Origin: SAR116 cluster bacterium AG-337-N21
GTDB taxonomy: Bacteria; Pseudomonadota; Alphaproteobacteria; Puniceispirillales; Marisalimonadaceae
Length of the DNA: 49,238 nucleotides
NCBI GenBank assembly: GCA_003282145.1
Contig: QBZZ01000014.1
Location: 1 to 49,238, forward strand
Direction of reading: 5' to 3'
Shown in pieces: positions 17,033-26,347 of the stretch; positions within the stretch are counted from its first letter, which is position 1; every line of letters begins with the position of its first letter. Made by a program: the position numbers and the translations under genes. Below the pieces are notes generated by a model. The model made no database searches. It worked only from the letters and a program-made list of their open reading frames with translations, and was not told the DNA's origin.

Positions 17033-17532
17033 ATGAAGCCATTATCAGAAATTATTGTTAAATCTGAAAATGAAATGAAAAATATTGGTGGTTTGATATC
17101 AAGATTATTAAAAGCAAACGATCTAATTACTTTTGAAGGTGATTTGGGAGTTGGTAAGACTTTTCTATGTAAGTCTATAATAAACAGTATTACAAATATA
17201 AAAGAAGTACCAAGTCCAACATTTAACCTCGTTCAAACTTATCCTTTGAATAAGGTTATAGAAATATGGCATTGTGATTTTTATAGAATTAATAACTTTG
17301 ACGAAGTTGAAGAAATCGGTGTCTTTGAAGATCTAAAAAAAAAATTATTTTGCTAGAGTGGCCAAGATTTAATTCAGAAATTAAAAATTTGGACCCCTTA
17401 AAGATTACTATCTCTTTTATTGGTGGCAGTGAGAAGCAATTTTCAGAATTAAGAAAAATTTCATTATTTGGATCTGTAAATTGGTTTAATAGGATAAAAG
17501 AGCTTTCTTTAAAGTTGGATATAACTAAATGA
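17033..17532 (+). CDS. tsaE: tRNA t6A synthesis ATPase TsaE, frame broken at an A10 run
   Basis: TsaE is the ATPase of the TsaBDE complex that makes the essential t6A37 modification of ANN-decoding tRNAs. The ATG at 17033 starts a frame with Walker A GDLGVGKT (36-43), VPSPTFNLVQTY and HCDFYRI..FDEVEEIG, all family landmarks. At the ten-A run 17335-17344 this frame ends a few codons later (LFC then TAG). The family's conserved ILLEWP continues in the -1 frame (LLEWP from 17350) to the TGA at 17530-17532. One extra A would restore one protein of 166 residues with DLKKKIILLEWP. This is a homopolymer sequencing error, or a gene expressed through polymerase or ribosome slippage on the A10. The stop overlaps the next start (ATGA). 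Confidence 0.85.
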
Positions 17533-18944
17533 GTATGAATTTTGTTTTTTATGATTTGGAGACTACAGGAAGAAATTCTACTTGGGATCAAATTATTCAA
17601 GTTGCCGCAATCTTAGTCGACAAGAATTTTAATGAGCTTGAAAGATTTGAGGATAGATGTCGTTTAAGATCAGGTTTGGTTCCCGAACCTGGTGCGTTAT
17701 TAGTTAATAAAACATCAATAGAGATGTTAAACAATGTTAATTTATCACATTATGGTTTAATAAAAAAACTTCAGGATAAATTTAAAAAATGGTCTCCAGC
17801 TATATTTATTGGATATAATACTATTTCTTTTGATGAAGAGTTTCTTAGAAAAACTTTTTTTAAATTACTTCTAGAACCATATATAACTCAATTTAATGGA
17901 AATAAAAGGGTAGATGTTTTAGGAATAACAAGATCATCTAAATATTATTATCCGGAATGTTTAGAAGTTGGTATGAATGAAAAAGGGAATCAAATATTCA
18001 AACTAGATAATTTGACTGAGTTGAACAAGATTACTCACAACGCACATGACGCTATGGGTGATGTGGAAGCTACTATCGAAATTACAAAAATTTTACAAAA
18101 AAAAGCAAACATAATTTGGAATTCTGCTTTGAATAACAGCACTAAAATTGATGTTGATAACTTCCTAATTAACAATAATATTGTTTGTATGGATGAATAT
18201 TTTTTTGGTAAATTCAACACTCATGTAGTCACTTACTTATGCAAAAATCATTTCAACTATCCTCAGTGTTTTGATTTGCTTCATGATCCTGTTGATTATT
18301 TTGATATGTCAATAAAAGATTTAAAAATTAAAATTAAACAAAGACCAAAACTAATAAGAGAAATTAAAAATAATAAAAATCCTGTATTATTGGATGCAAG
18401 CCACATTGAAAAAATACCTCTTTATAAATCTATAGGAATTGAAGTTATTCACAAAAGAGCAGAGATGATCAAAAATAACCCAGATTTTAAAAATAAAATA
18501 CAGAGAATATTATTTGAAGAAAATGATGAAAAGGAGATTTATAAATCTCAAATTGATTCACAACCTGAAGATAGCTTATATTTAGGAGGATTTCCAGGTA
18601 ACAATGATAAATCAAAAATGATAGATTTTCATAATGCCGATTGGGAAGAAAAGTTCTATATATCAAACCACTTTAAAGATCAAAGATATAAATACTTTGC
18701 CCAAAGATTAATCTATGAAGAAGCACCTTTAGTACTTCCCAAATCCGATTATGATATTATTCATAAAATTATTGCAAAACAAATTTTAAGTACTGATAAT
18801 GAAAAATGGAACACAATACCAAAATCATATCATGAATTAGATACTTTTAGAGAACAATTTGAGATCAAGGGTGATGACGAAAAATTATTATTTTTAGAAG
18901 AATTAGATAAGTTTCTTCAAGATCTAGAAAAGAGATATCAATAA
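17529..18944 (+). CDS. sbcB: Exodeoxyribonuclease I (SbcB family)
   Basis: A 471-residue protein, close to the 475 of E. coli ExoI. It begins with a DEDDh nuclease domain: D9 and E11 in YDLETTG, an acidic residue in GYNTISFDEEF, and the closing HDAMGD with H173 and D178. PEPGALL and LDNLTELNKI..NAHDA also match ExoI. The SH3-like and helical C-terminal parts that form the ssDNA-binding ring are less conserved but present in length (to about 470). It degrades single-stranded DNA 3' to 5'. Its ATG overlaps the tsaE stop by four bases. In other alphaproteobacteria this site, between tsaE and trxA, holds the addB-addA helicase-nuclease genes. Confidence 0.85.
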   Translation: MSMNFVFYDLETTGRNSTWDQIIQVAAILVDKNFNELERFEDRCRLRSGLVPEPGALLVNKTSIEMLNNVNLSHYGLIKKLQDKFKKWSPAIFIGYNTISFDEEFLRKTFFKLLLEPYITQFNGNKRVDVLGITRSSKYYYPECLEVGMNEKGNQIFKLDNLTELNKITHNAHDAMGDVEATIEITKILQKKANIIWNSALNNSTKIDVDNFLINNNIVCMDEYFFGKFNTHVVTYLCKNHFNYPQCFDLLHDPVDYFDMSIKDLKIKIKQRPKLIREIKNNKNPVLLDASHIEKIPLYKSIGIEVIHKRAEMIKNNPDFKNKIQRILFEENDEKEIYKSQIDSQPEDSLYLGGFPGNNDKSKMIDFHNADWEEKFYISNHFKDQRYKYFAQRLIYEEAPLVLPKSDYDIIHKIIAKQILSTDNEKWNTIPKSYHELDTFREQFEIKGDDEKLLFLEELDKFLQDLEKRYQ

Positions 18945-18979
18945 ATTATAATTAGCAAAGAAAGTTAGGAGATAAAAAA

Positions 18980-19300
18980 ATGGCAACCAATAAAACTAAT
19001 GACCAAAAATTTAAAGAAGATGTTTTAGAATCAAAAGAACCAGTTTTAGTTGATTTTTGGGCAGAGTGGTGTGGTCCATGTAAAGCTATTGGACCGTCTC
19101 TTGAAGAATTATCTGAAGAAATGGCCACCAAACTGAAAATAGTGAAAATAAATGTTGACGAGAATCCTTCAACATCGCAAGCTTATGGTATAAGAAGTAT
19201 TCCAGCTTTAATGATTTTCAAAGATGGTCAAAAAATATCTGAAAAAATGGGTGCGTTACCAAAATCAGCTCTTGAATCTTGGGTTAACGAGACAATTTAA
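18980..19300 (+). CDS. trxA: Thioredoxin
   Basis: A 106-residue thioredoxin with the active site WCGPC (W30-C34), the buried Asp in PVLVDFW, and the cis-Pro segment SIPALMIF. It reduces disulfides in the cytosol (ribonucleotide reductase, PAPS reductase and others) with thioredoxin reductase. The ATG has TTAGGAG upstream. Its TAA (19298-19300) overlaps the stop codon of the convergent folC gene on the other strand by three bases, so there is no room for a terminator between them. Confidence 0.97.
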   Translation: MATNKTNDQKFKEDVLESKEPVLVDFWAEWCGPCKAIGPSLEELSEEMATKLKIVKINVDENPSTSQAYGIRSIPALMIFKDGQKISEKMGALPKSALESWVNETI

Positions 19301-20530
19301 AAAATTTTTGTTTTATTAAATTTTAAAGTATTTCCTACTAAATAAAGTGATCCAGTAATCAAAAGAGGTATATCTTTTTCAGCTTTTTGTAAGGCGTTTT
19401 CCAAATTTTGTGCAGGAAGTACTTCTAACCCTATTTTTTTTAATTTTACAATTATTTCAGCTGGAGAATATGATGATTCCACTTCAGGAATAGCCATAGC
19501 AAACGCTTTATTAATATGATTTTTGAATATTTTTACAAAGTTTTCAACATCTCTATTTTTCAACATACCAATTATTAAATTCCATTTTCCTATAGATTTT
19601 TTATTTAAATATTGATTCAACACATATGCACTATCATCATTATGTGCACCGTCTAAGATTGTTATGTTATTTCTATAATTGATAATTTTTCCCTGTTTTA
19701 TCTGATGAATTCTTCCAGGCCAATTCGCTTGTTTTAAAGCTAAATTTGTCTTTGATAAGGATATTAATGGTAATATTTTTTTTGCAGCAGTATAAGCTGT
19801 AGATGCATTCTCATATTGATGATCACCACTTAATCCAAGTATTGTATTTGTAGAAATATTTTCAATATTAATTATTTCAGTTTTTTAAATGTTTTGCGCA
19901 CTCTAAAAGAGTTTGACGTGCTTTTACATTCTTTTGCTTCGCAATAATAACTGGGGTGTTTTTTCTAAAAATTCCAGCCTTTTCGCGCGCTATCTCTTCA
20001 ATTTTTTCTCCAAGAAACTCAATATGATCAAAACCTATTTTAGTTATTATAGTAAGTTTTTTATTTTCAATAATATTTGTGGCATCTAATCTACCACCTA
20101 AGCCTGTTTCAAATATATTCACATCACTTGGTTGTCTTTGAAAAGCAATTATAGCTGCTGCTGTCGTTATTTCAAAAAATGTAATTGGGTTATTAGCATT
20201 TTTTTTTTCTACTTCTTCTAAAATTTTAATCAGAGTTTCATCTGAAATAAACTTATTATTTATTTTTATACGTTCATTAAAATTAATTAAATGAGGCGAT
20301 GTATATAAATTTACTGATAACTTATGATATTCCAATATTTCCTTGAGAAAAGATGCTGTTGAACCTTTGCCATTAGTACCTGCGATATGAATTACATTTT
20401 GTAACCTGTTTTGTGGGTTATTAAATTTTTTCATTAGTAATTTTAATCTTGAAAGATCGAAGTCTATCAGTTTCGGGTGAAGTGAAAACATTCTATTTAA
20501 TGTGTGTGATAATTTATGTTTGTTGATCAT
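19297..20530 (-). CDS. folC: Folylpolyglutamate / dihydrofolate synthase FolC, frame broken at an A6 run
   Basis: FolC adds glutamate to folates and, in bacteria, also makes dihydrofolate from dihydropteroate. The N-terminal part starts with ATG at 20528-20530 and shows the P-loop GTNGKGS (51-57), SPHL, the ITFFEITTAAA region, FETGLGGRLDATN and ITKIGFDHIEFLG. It ends at TGA (19877-19879). The rest of the enzyme continues in another frame: GLSGDHQYENASTA, WPGRIHQI, ILDGAHNDDSA, VLNQY and on to the TAA at 19297-19299. The frame shifts at the A-run at 19881-19886 (as T on the plus strand). Removing one A (A5) joins the parts as HLKTE and gives one protein of 410 residues, the normal length. A sequencing error or slippage rescue is more likely than real loss, because the downstream half stays open and conserved. 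Confidence 0.88.
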
Positions 20531-20556
20531 ATTATTAAAAATAATAATCTTTATTG

Positions 20557-21411
20557 TTAATTAATATAGAAAGTTAGTGTTTTTAATAAATGTGAAATTT
20601 TTTCTTTTTGCTCAGATCTTGGAATAACAATGTCTATCATACCATGAGATTTTAAATATTCTGCTGTTTGAAAATTTTCTGGAAGGTTTTCTTTAACAGT
20701 TTCTTCAATAACTCTTCTTCCAGCAAATCCAACTATTGCTCCTGGTTCTGCTATATGGATGTCTCCAAGCATTGCAAAACTCGCTGTAACACCGCCGGTT
20801 GTAGGATTGGCAAGTAGAACAATATAGGGTAGATTTTCCTTTTTAACTTTATTAATTGCAATTGTTGTTCTTGGCATTTGCATCAAGGAAAATATACCTT
20901 CCTGCATCCTTGCTCCACCTGAAGATGGCACTACTATTAAAGAGCATTGTCTTTTTATCGCTTCTTTAGCAGCTACTATCAATCCATCTCCTACATATCT
21001 TCCCATAGATCCAGCCATAAATGAGAAGTCAAAACATGCTAATACTACTGGTATTTTATTTACAAGACCAAAACTTACCAACAAGGCGTCTTCTAATTTA
21101 GTTTTATTTTGAGCATCTTTTATGCGATCAATATACTTTTTTTTATCTTTGAAATTAATAGGGTCTAATTTTAATTTTGGTATTAAAATATCTTCAATAG
21201 TATCCTTATCTAAAAGAAAATTAATTCTTTCTCTTGCAGACAGATGGTCGTGAAAACCACAGGATTTACAAACATTATTGCTTTCATGAAATTCTTTATG
21301 AAATATCATTTGAGAACATGATTTACATTTAATCCATAAGATTTCTTCAGGCTCTTTTATTTTAACAAAAGCCTTAAACTTAGGTAATACTGTTTCTTTA
21401 ATCCAATTCAA
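20557..21411 (-). CDS. accD: Acetyl-CoA carboxylase carboxyltransferase beta subunit
   Basis: A 284-residue AccD. The N-terminal four-Cys zinc ribbon is C29, C32, C48 and C51. The carboxyltransferase core shows SSGGARMQEG, the oxyanion-hole loop NPTTGGVTASFAMLGD, and FAGRRVIEETV near the C-terminus. With AccA it transfers carboxyl from carboxybiotin to acetyl-CoA to give malonyl-CoA, the first step of fatty-acid synthesis. The next gene in the operon is folC, 26 bases on; trpA precedes it by 40 bases. accD beside trpA and folC is the common alphaproteobacterial arrangement. Confidence 0.96.
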   Translation of the reverse strand: MNWIKETVLPKFKAFVKIKEPEEILWIKCKSCSQMIFHKEFHESNNVCKSCGFHDHLSARERINFLLDKDTIEDILIPKLKLDPINFKDKKKYIDRIKDAQNKTKLEDALLVSFGLVNKIPVVLACFDFSFMAGSMGRYVGDGLIVAAKEAIKRQCSLIVVPSSGGARMQEGIFSLMQMPRTTIAINKVKKENLPYIVLLANPTTGGVTASFAMLGDIHIAEPGAIVGFAGRRVIEETVKENLPENFQTAEYLKSHGMIDIVIPRSEQKEKISHLLKTLTFYIN

Positions 21412-21451
21412 TTCTAAACTCCTTATTTTCTAAATAAATATACAATAAGGC

Positions 21452-22270
21452 TTAATTATGTTTAACATTTTCTGACACTTTACTTATAAAATCTAAACAT
21501 GAGTTAAGTGTTTGTTTCGTTGGATTATCGTCATTATCTAATGATGATTTTATTAAATCAACTACCGCAGACCCTACGACTATACCATCTGAAATATTAG
21601 CCATGGATGATGCTTGAGAAGGTGATCTAATCCCAAATCCTATAACTACTGGTAGATCAGTAACAGTTGTTATTTTTTTCAAATTTATTGATACATTAGC
21701 TACATTTGGGGCTTGTGTACCCGTTATTCCTGTTATTGAGACATAATATACAAACCCAGTTGCATTGAATAATATTTTATTTAGCCTTTTCTCATCGGTC
21801 GTAGGTGTAACTAATCTAATTACACTCAGTTTATTTCTTTCAGCTTCAATATAAAATTCTTCATCTTCTTCTGGTGGTAAATCAACAATAATTAGGCCAT
21901 CAACTCCAATTTCAAGGCATTTATTTATAAAATTTTTTTTACCAAATTTATATATAGGGTTGTAATATCCCATCAAGATAATTGGGGTATAATTATTTTT
22001 TTTTCTAAAGTTTTCTACTAGAGACAAACATTTTGTTAAGTTTGTGCCTGATTTAAGGGCTCTTTGACTTGATAGTTGAATTGAAGGTCCGTCAGCCATT
22101 GGATCAGAAAAGGGCATTCCAATTTCAATAAAATCTACTCCGTTTTCGGGTAATTTTTTTATTAGATTAAGAGAGCTTTTAAAATCAGGATCTCCAGCTG
22201 TTAAAAAAATTCCAACAGCTTTTTCATTATTTTTTTTAAGTTCATTAAAAGTTTGTTTAATACGATTCAT
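21452..22270 (-). CDS. trpA: Tryptophan synthase alpha subunit
   Basis: A 272-residue TIM barrel. The catalytic Glu is in FIEIGMPFSDPMADGP and the Asp in GLIIVDLPPEE; the phosphate-binding VVIGFGIRSPSQ and DGIVVGSAVV are present. It cleaves indole-3-glycerol phosphate to indole, which channels to TrpB. It is the third gene of trpF-trpB-trpA, 15 bases after the trpB stop. No leader peptide or attenuator is visible before trpF. Confidence 0.96.
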   Translation of the reverse strand: MNRIKQTFNELKKNNEKAVGIFLTAGDPDFKSSLNLIKKLPENGVDFIEIGMPFSDPMADGPSIQLSSQRALKSGTNLTKCLSLVENFRKKNNYTPIILMGYYNPIYKFGKKNFINKCLEIGVDGLIIVDLPPEEDEEFYIEAERNKLSVIRLVTPTTDEKRLNKILFNATGFVYYVSITGITGTQAPNVANVSINLKKITTVTDLPVVIGFGIRSPSQASSMANISDGIVVGSAVVDLIKSSLDNDDNPTKQTLNSCLDFISKVSENVKHN

Positions 22271-22285
22271 CAGCTTTTATTAATT

Positions 22286-23497
22286 TTATTTCTTCATTAT
22301 TAATGGTAATACTGATGACAAATCTTTATCTCCTCTACCACACATATTCATAATTATAATCTGACCTTTTCTTTTAGAAGCAAGTTCACCAGTAATATGT
22401 AAAGCGTGAGCTGGTTCAAGTGCAGGTATAATTCCTTCTAATCTACTACACAGCTTAAAAGCAATTAAACTTTCCTCATCTGTCGTCGATAAATATTTAA
22501 TCCTTCCTATATCATATAACCAAGAATGCTCGGGACCTATTCCAGGATAATCAAGCCCGGCAGAAATTGAGTGTGCGTCATTGATTTGTCCATTATTGTC
22601 TTGAAGTAAATAAGTTCTGTTGCCATGAAGTATGCCAGGAGATCCAGCTGAGAGGGAAGCAGCGTGAAAATCAGACTTCAGACCTTTACCGGCAGCTTCC
22701 ACACCAAAAATTTCGACCTCTTTATCATCAAGAAAAGGATGGAATAATCCCAAAGCATTAGACCCACCTCCAATACACGCAACTAAAACATCAGGTAGTC
22801 TATTTTCTTTTTCTAAAATTTGTTTTTTTGCTTCTTCTCCTATTACAGATTGGAAGTCTCGGACCATTTTTGGATAAGGATGAGGTCCAGCAGCAGTACC
22901 AATAATATAAAAATGTGTATTAGCGTTTGACACCCAAAATCTTAACGCATCATTCATTGCATCTTTTAAAGTACCAGTTCCTGAAGTTACTGGGTTAATT
23001 TTAGCACCTAATAATTGCATTCTTTGAACATTAGGTTTTTGTCTTTCAATATCCATTGCACCCATAAAAACCTCACACTCAAATCCGAATAGGGCACATG
23101 CTGTTGCAGTTGCTACTCCATGTTGACCTGCTCCAGTTTCAGCAATTATTTTACTTTTACCCATTTTTTTAGCTAATAAAATTTGGCCTATTACGTTATT
23201 AATTTTATGCGCTCCAGTATGATTAAGCTCATCTCTTTTTAGGTAGATTTTAGCTCCCCTAAAGTGTTCAGTTAATCTTTCTGCAAAATATAAAGGACTT
23301 GGTCTTCCTATGTAATCTCTTCTGTACATTTCTAATTCATTAATAAAAGATTGATTTTTAATTGCTTTTTCATATGAATTTTCTACTTCAAGAATAAGAG
23401 GCATTAATGTTTCTGCAACAAATCTTCCACCATGAATTCCAAATTTACCATTTGAATCAGGTCCTTTTTTTAAACTATTTAAACTAATTTCTGACAT
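22286..23497 (-). CDS. trpB: Tryptophan synthase beta subunit
   Basis: A 403-residue PLP enzyme. The Schiff-base Lys is in HTGAHKINN, the substrate loop is [10 protein letters not shown], and the phosphate-binding loop is [10 protein letters not shown]. It condenses indole with serine to give tryptophan, as an alpha2beta2 complex with TrpA. The gene follows trpF by ten bases and precedes trpA. It keeps the normal length for the family, with no unusual insertion. Confidence 0.97.
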   Translation of the reverse strand: MSEISLNSLKKGPDSNGKFGIHGGRFVAETLMPLILEVENSYEKAIKNQSFINELEMYRRDYIGRPSPLYFAERLTEHFRGAKIYLKRDELNHTGAHKINNVIGQILLAKKMGKSKIIAETGAGQHGVATATACALFGFECEVFMGAMDIERQKPNVQRMQLLGAKINPVTSGTGTLKDAMNDALRFWVSNANTHFYIIGTAAGPHPYPKMVRDFQSVIGEEAKKQILEKENRLPDVLVACIGGGSNALGLFHPFLDDKEVEIFGVEAAGKGLKSDFHAASLSAGSPGILHGNRTYLLQDNNGQINDAHSISAGLDYPGIGPEHSWLYDIGRIKYLSTTDEESLIAFKLCSRLEGIIPALEPAHALHITGELASKRKGQIIIMNMCGRGDKDLSSVLPLIMKK

Positions 23498-23507
23498 AAT
23501 TAATACA

Positions 23508-24149
23508 TTATAAATTTCTACATTTTAAAACAAAGTTTTTAATTAATCGAGGATCCTTAACACCTTTTATTGTTTCAAGTCCAGATGAAATATCTATCGC
23601 CGGTGGCTTAGTTATATCAATCGCTTCACTTATATTATTTATATTTAAACCTCCAGCAAGCATCCATTTTTTTTTTGATTTATAATTTTTTAAAATTTTC
23701 CAATCAAATTTTTTACCATTTCCACCAGGCAGTTTCTTTGATGGTGCATCTAATATTAAAATATCACAAATTTCTGCATATGTTTTAATGTGTCTTTTTA
23801 AATCTATATTTTTTTTTACACCAATCCCTTTTATTATAGGGATGTTAAATTTATCTTTAATATTTTCACATCTTTTAGGCGACTCTTCTCCATGTAGTTG
23901 AATATAATCTGGTTTTATAAATTTTTTAATTTCTTGTAAAAAAATATCGTCAGGATTTACAGTTAAAGCAACTATTTTGGATTTTGTAGTTCTATTTTTT
24001 GTTAGTAATTTAGCTCTTGTTATTGATAAATTCCTAGGAGATTTATGATAAAAAACCAAACCAATGTAGTTAACACCGATATTCAAAGCAGCATTCATTG
24101 AAGTTTGATCATTTATACCACAAATCTTAATCTCAAAAGAATGTTTCAT
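23508..24149 (-). CDS. trpF: Phosphoribosylanthranilate isomerase
   Basis: A 213-residue TIM barrel with the catalytic Cys in EIKICGI and Asp in [19 protein letters not shown], and the phosphate-binding WMLAGGLN and AIDISSGLE segments. It is the Amadori rearrangement step of tryptophan synthesis. First gene of the trpFBA-accD-folC run on the minus strand; ihfB lies 37 bases upstream. Confidence 0.95.
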   Translation of the reverse strand: MKHSFEIKICGINDQTSMNAALNIGVNYIGLVFYHKSPRNLSITRAKLLTKNRTTKSKIVALTVNPDDIFLQEIKKFIKPDYIQLHGEESPKRCENIKDKFNIPIIKGIGVKKNIDLKRHIKTYAEICDILILDAPSKKLPGGNGKKFDWKILKNYKSKKKWMLAGGLNINNISEAIDITKPPAIDISSGLETIKGVKDPRLIKNFVLKCRNL

Positions 24150-24186
24150 TACATATAAACTAGTTGAAAAATCAAACTTATAAGTA

Positions 24187-24465
24187 TCATTTGTTGATAC
24201 GATCTTTCATAGCTTTGCCCATTCTAAAAAAAGGAATAATTTTTGACGGTACAGCTACAACGGCTCCATTTTTTGGATTTCTGGCAATTCTAGCCTCTCT
24301 TTTCTTAACATCAAAAACTCCAAAACCTCGTAATTCAACTCTTTCATTTTTACTCAAAGCGAAGCTAAGGGTGTTAAAAAATACGTTAATTATTTTGCTT
24401 GCATCTTTTTGATACAATTCAGGATTAATATTAGCAATTTTTATTATTAAATCTGATTTATTCAA
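24187..24465 (-). CDS. ihfB: Integration host factor beta subunit / HU-family DNA-binding protein
   Basis: A 92-residue HU/IHF-fold protein. VELRGFGVFDVKKREARIARNPKNG is the DNA-binding arm with the intercalating Pro in RNPKNG, as in IhfB. The position directly after rpsA is the usual place of ihfB in proteobacteria, which favours IhfB over HU. It bends DNA for recombination, replication and transcription, as a heterodimer with IhfA. It lies 22 bases after the rpsA stop. Confidence 0.93.
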   Translation of the reverse strand: MNKSDLIIKIANINPELYQKDASKIINVFFNTLSFALSKNERVELRGFGVFDVKKREARIARNPKNGAVVAVPSKIIPFFRMGKAMKDRINK

Positions 24466-24487
24466 TATTACACCCTTTTTAATTATG

Positions 24488-26197
24488 TTATGAAGAACTT
24501 GTATCTTTCTTAGCCAATGCAGCTCCTAAAATATCACCTAAACTTGCGCCACTATCAGACGATCCGTACTCAGCCATAGCTTTCTTTTCTTCTTCTATTT
24601 CTTTTGCCTTAATTGATAGTGAAATTTTTCTAGTCTTTTTGTCAATATTAATAACTGCAGCATCAATTTTATCTCCCACACCATATCTATCGGTTTTTTG
24701 ATCTGCCCTTTCGCGTGATAGATCACTTTTCTTTATAAACCCTTTTAGATTTTCACCAACGTTAACCTCAAGACCGTTATCAATAATATTTGAAATTGTG
24801 CAAGTAACTGTTATACCTTTTCTTATATTTCCTATTTCTGTAGCAGTTACGTCTTCAGTTAATTGCTTGATTCCAAGAGAAATACGCTCTTTATCTATAT
24901 CAATGTCTAATATTTTGGCTTTGATTAAACTTCCTTTAGAATATGATTTTATTAACTCATCTCCATTGCCGTCCCAACTTAAATCTGACAGATGAACTAA
25001 ACCATCTATATCTTCAGATAGTCCTATGAACAAACCAAATTCAGTAATGTTCCTTATCTCACCTTCAATCGTTTCTCCAACTTTTTTGTTTGATTTATAA
25101 TTTTCCCATGGGTTTTCTACACATTGTTTTATTCCTAAAGAAATTCTTCTTTTTTGAACATCTATTTCTAGTACCATTACTTCAACTTTTTCAGAGGTAG
25201 ATACTATTTTGCCAGGATGGACATTTTTTTTCGTCCAACTCATTTCGGAAACATGTACTAAGCCTTCTATCCCATCTTCTAATTCAACAAAAGAGCCGTA
25301 ATCTGTAATATTTGTTACAATGCCTGTCATTTTTGAACCAACTGGGAACCGTTCAAAAACCTTTACCCATGGATCCTCAGTTAGCTGTTTTATTCCTAAT
25401 GAAATTCTTTGTGTTTCATCATTAAATTTTATAACTTTAACTTGAACAGATTGACCAATCTGTAAAGCTTCTGACGGATGGTTAATTCTTTTCCATGAAA
25501 TATCTGTTACATGCAATAGACCATCCACACCACCTAAATCAACAAAAGCGCCATAATCAGTAATGTTTTTAATAACGCCTTGTAGAACTTGGCCTTCTTC
25601 AAGATTAGCAACTAGTTCAGATCTTGCTTCTGCTCTACTATCTTCTAAAACAGCTCTTCGTGATACAACAATGTTACCTCTTCTTCTATCCATTTTTAGA
25701 ATCTGAAATGGTTGAGGCGTTCCCATCAAAACACCTAAATCTTTAATTGGCCTGATATCAACTTGACTTCCGGGTAAGAAAGCAGTTGCACCTTCAAGAT
25801 CAACTGTAAATCCACCTTTTACCCTACCGAATATAACACCATTAACCCTTTGTTGTTTTTCGAGAGCTTTTTCTAGGTTAACCCAGGACTCTTCTCGCCT
25901 TGCTTTTTCCCTACTTAATATAGCGTGTCCATTTATATCTTCTAACCTTTCAATATAAACTTCAACTACGTCTCCAGCATTTATTTTAATATCTTCTTCA
26001 TTATTTCCAAATTCTCTTAATGGAACTCTCCCTTCAGACTTCAGGCCTACATCAATCAAAATCATATCTTTTTCAACTGACAATACCGTGCCAGCAACAA
26101 CTGAACCTTCAATGCTTGTCATTTCTTGAAAACTTTGATCTAGTAATTCTGCAAAGCTTTCATTCACAGGTGAGGCTGTTACATCAGCTTGGGACAA
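24488..26197 (-). CDS. rpsA: 30S ribosomal protein S1
   Basis: A 569-residue S1 with six S1/OB repeats, four of them with the strong G(A/S)F(V/L)..(E/G)G(V/I)(E/D)GL(L/V)H(V/L)S(D/E)(I/M/L)SW pattern. The acidic N-terminus (ESFAELLDQSFQEM) binds the ribosome. S1 holds mRNA at the 30S subunit, which matters for the many weak Shine-Dalgarno sites in this window. The length is normal for the six-domain alphaproteobacterial type. It starts with ATG after AGGAGAAA, and a promoter-like pair lies at 26240-26268. Confidence 0.97.
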   Translation of the reverse strand: MSQADVTASPVNESFAELLDQSFQEMTSIEGSVVAGTVLSVEKDMILIDVGLKSEGRVPLREFGNNEEDIKINAGDVVEVYIERLEDINGHAILSREKARREESWVNLEKALEKQQRVNGVIFGRVKGGFTVDLEGATAFLPGSQVDIRPIKDLGVLMGTPQPFQILKMDRRRGNIVVSRRAVLEDSRAEARSELVANLEEGQVLQGVIKNITDYGAFVDLGGVDGLLHVTDISWKRINHPSEALQIGQSVQVKVIKFNDETQRISLGIKQLTEDPWVKVFERFPVGSKMTGIVTNITDYGSFVELEDGIEGLVHVSEMSWTKKNVHPGKIVSTSEKVEVMVLEIDVQKRRISLGIKQCVENPWENYKSNKKVGETIEGEIRNITEFGLFIGLSEDIDGLVHLSDLSWDGNGDELIKSYSKGSLIKAKILDIDIDKERISLGIKQLTEDVTATEIGNIRKGITVTCTISNIIDNGLEVNVGENLKGFIKKSDLSRERADQKTDRYGVGDKIDAAVINIDKKTRKISLSIKAKEIEEEKKAMAEYGSSDSGASLGDILGAALAKKDTSSS

Positions 26198-26239
26198 TAT
26201 TTTCTCCTATCTTTGTTAGTATATAAGCAATTTACTGAG

Positions 26240-26268
26240 TTTATAATTATGGAAACAAAAGAAATCAA
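26240..26268 (-). promoter_or_regulatory. Probable sigma70-type promoter of rpsA
   Basis: On the minus strand, TTGATT (26268-26263) and TATAAA (26245-26240) are separated by 17 bases. The rpsA ATG is about 43 bases downstream of the -10. Both hexamers differ from consensus by one or two bases. In AT-rich DNA this is suggestive only, but position and spacing are right. Confidence 0.45.
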
Positions 26269-26347
26269 TCTAATAATTATAATAAAATAAATTTTCAGTA
26301 GGTTATTTGTTTATTAAACTTGCTAAAACCTCCATTTTTTTAGCATC

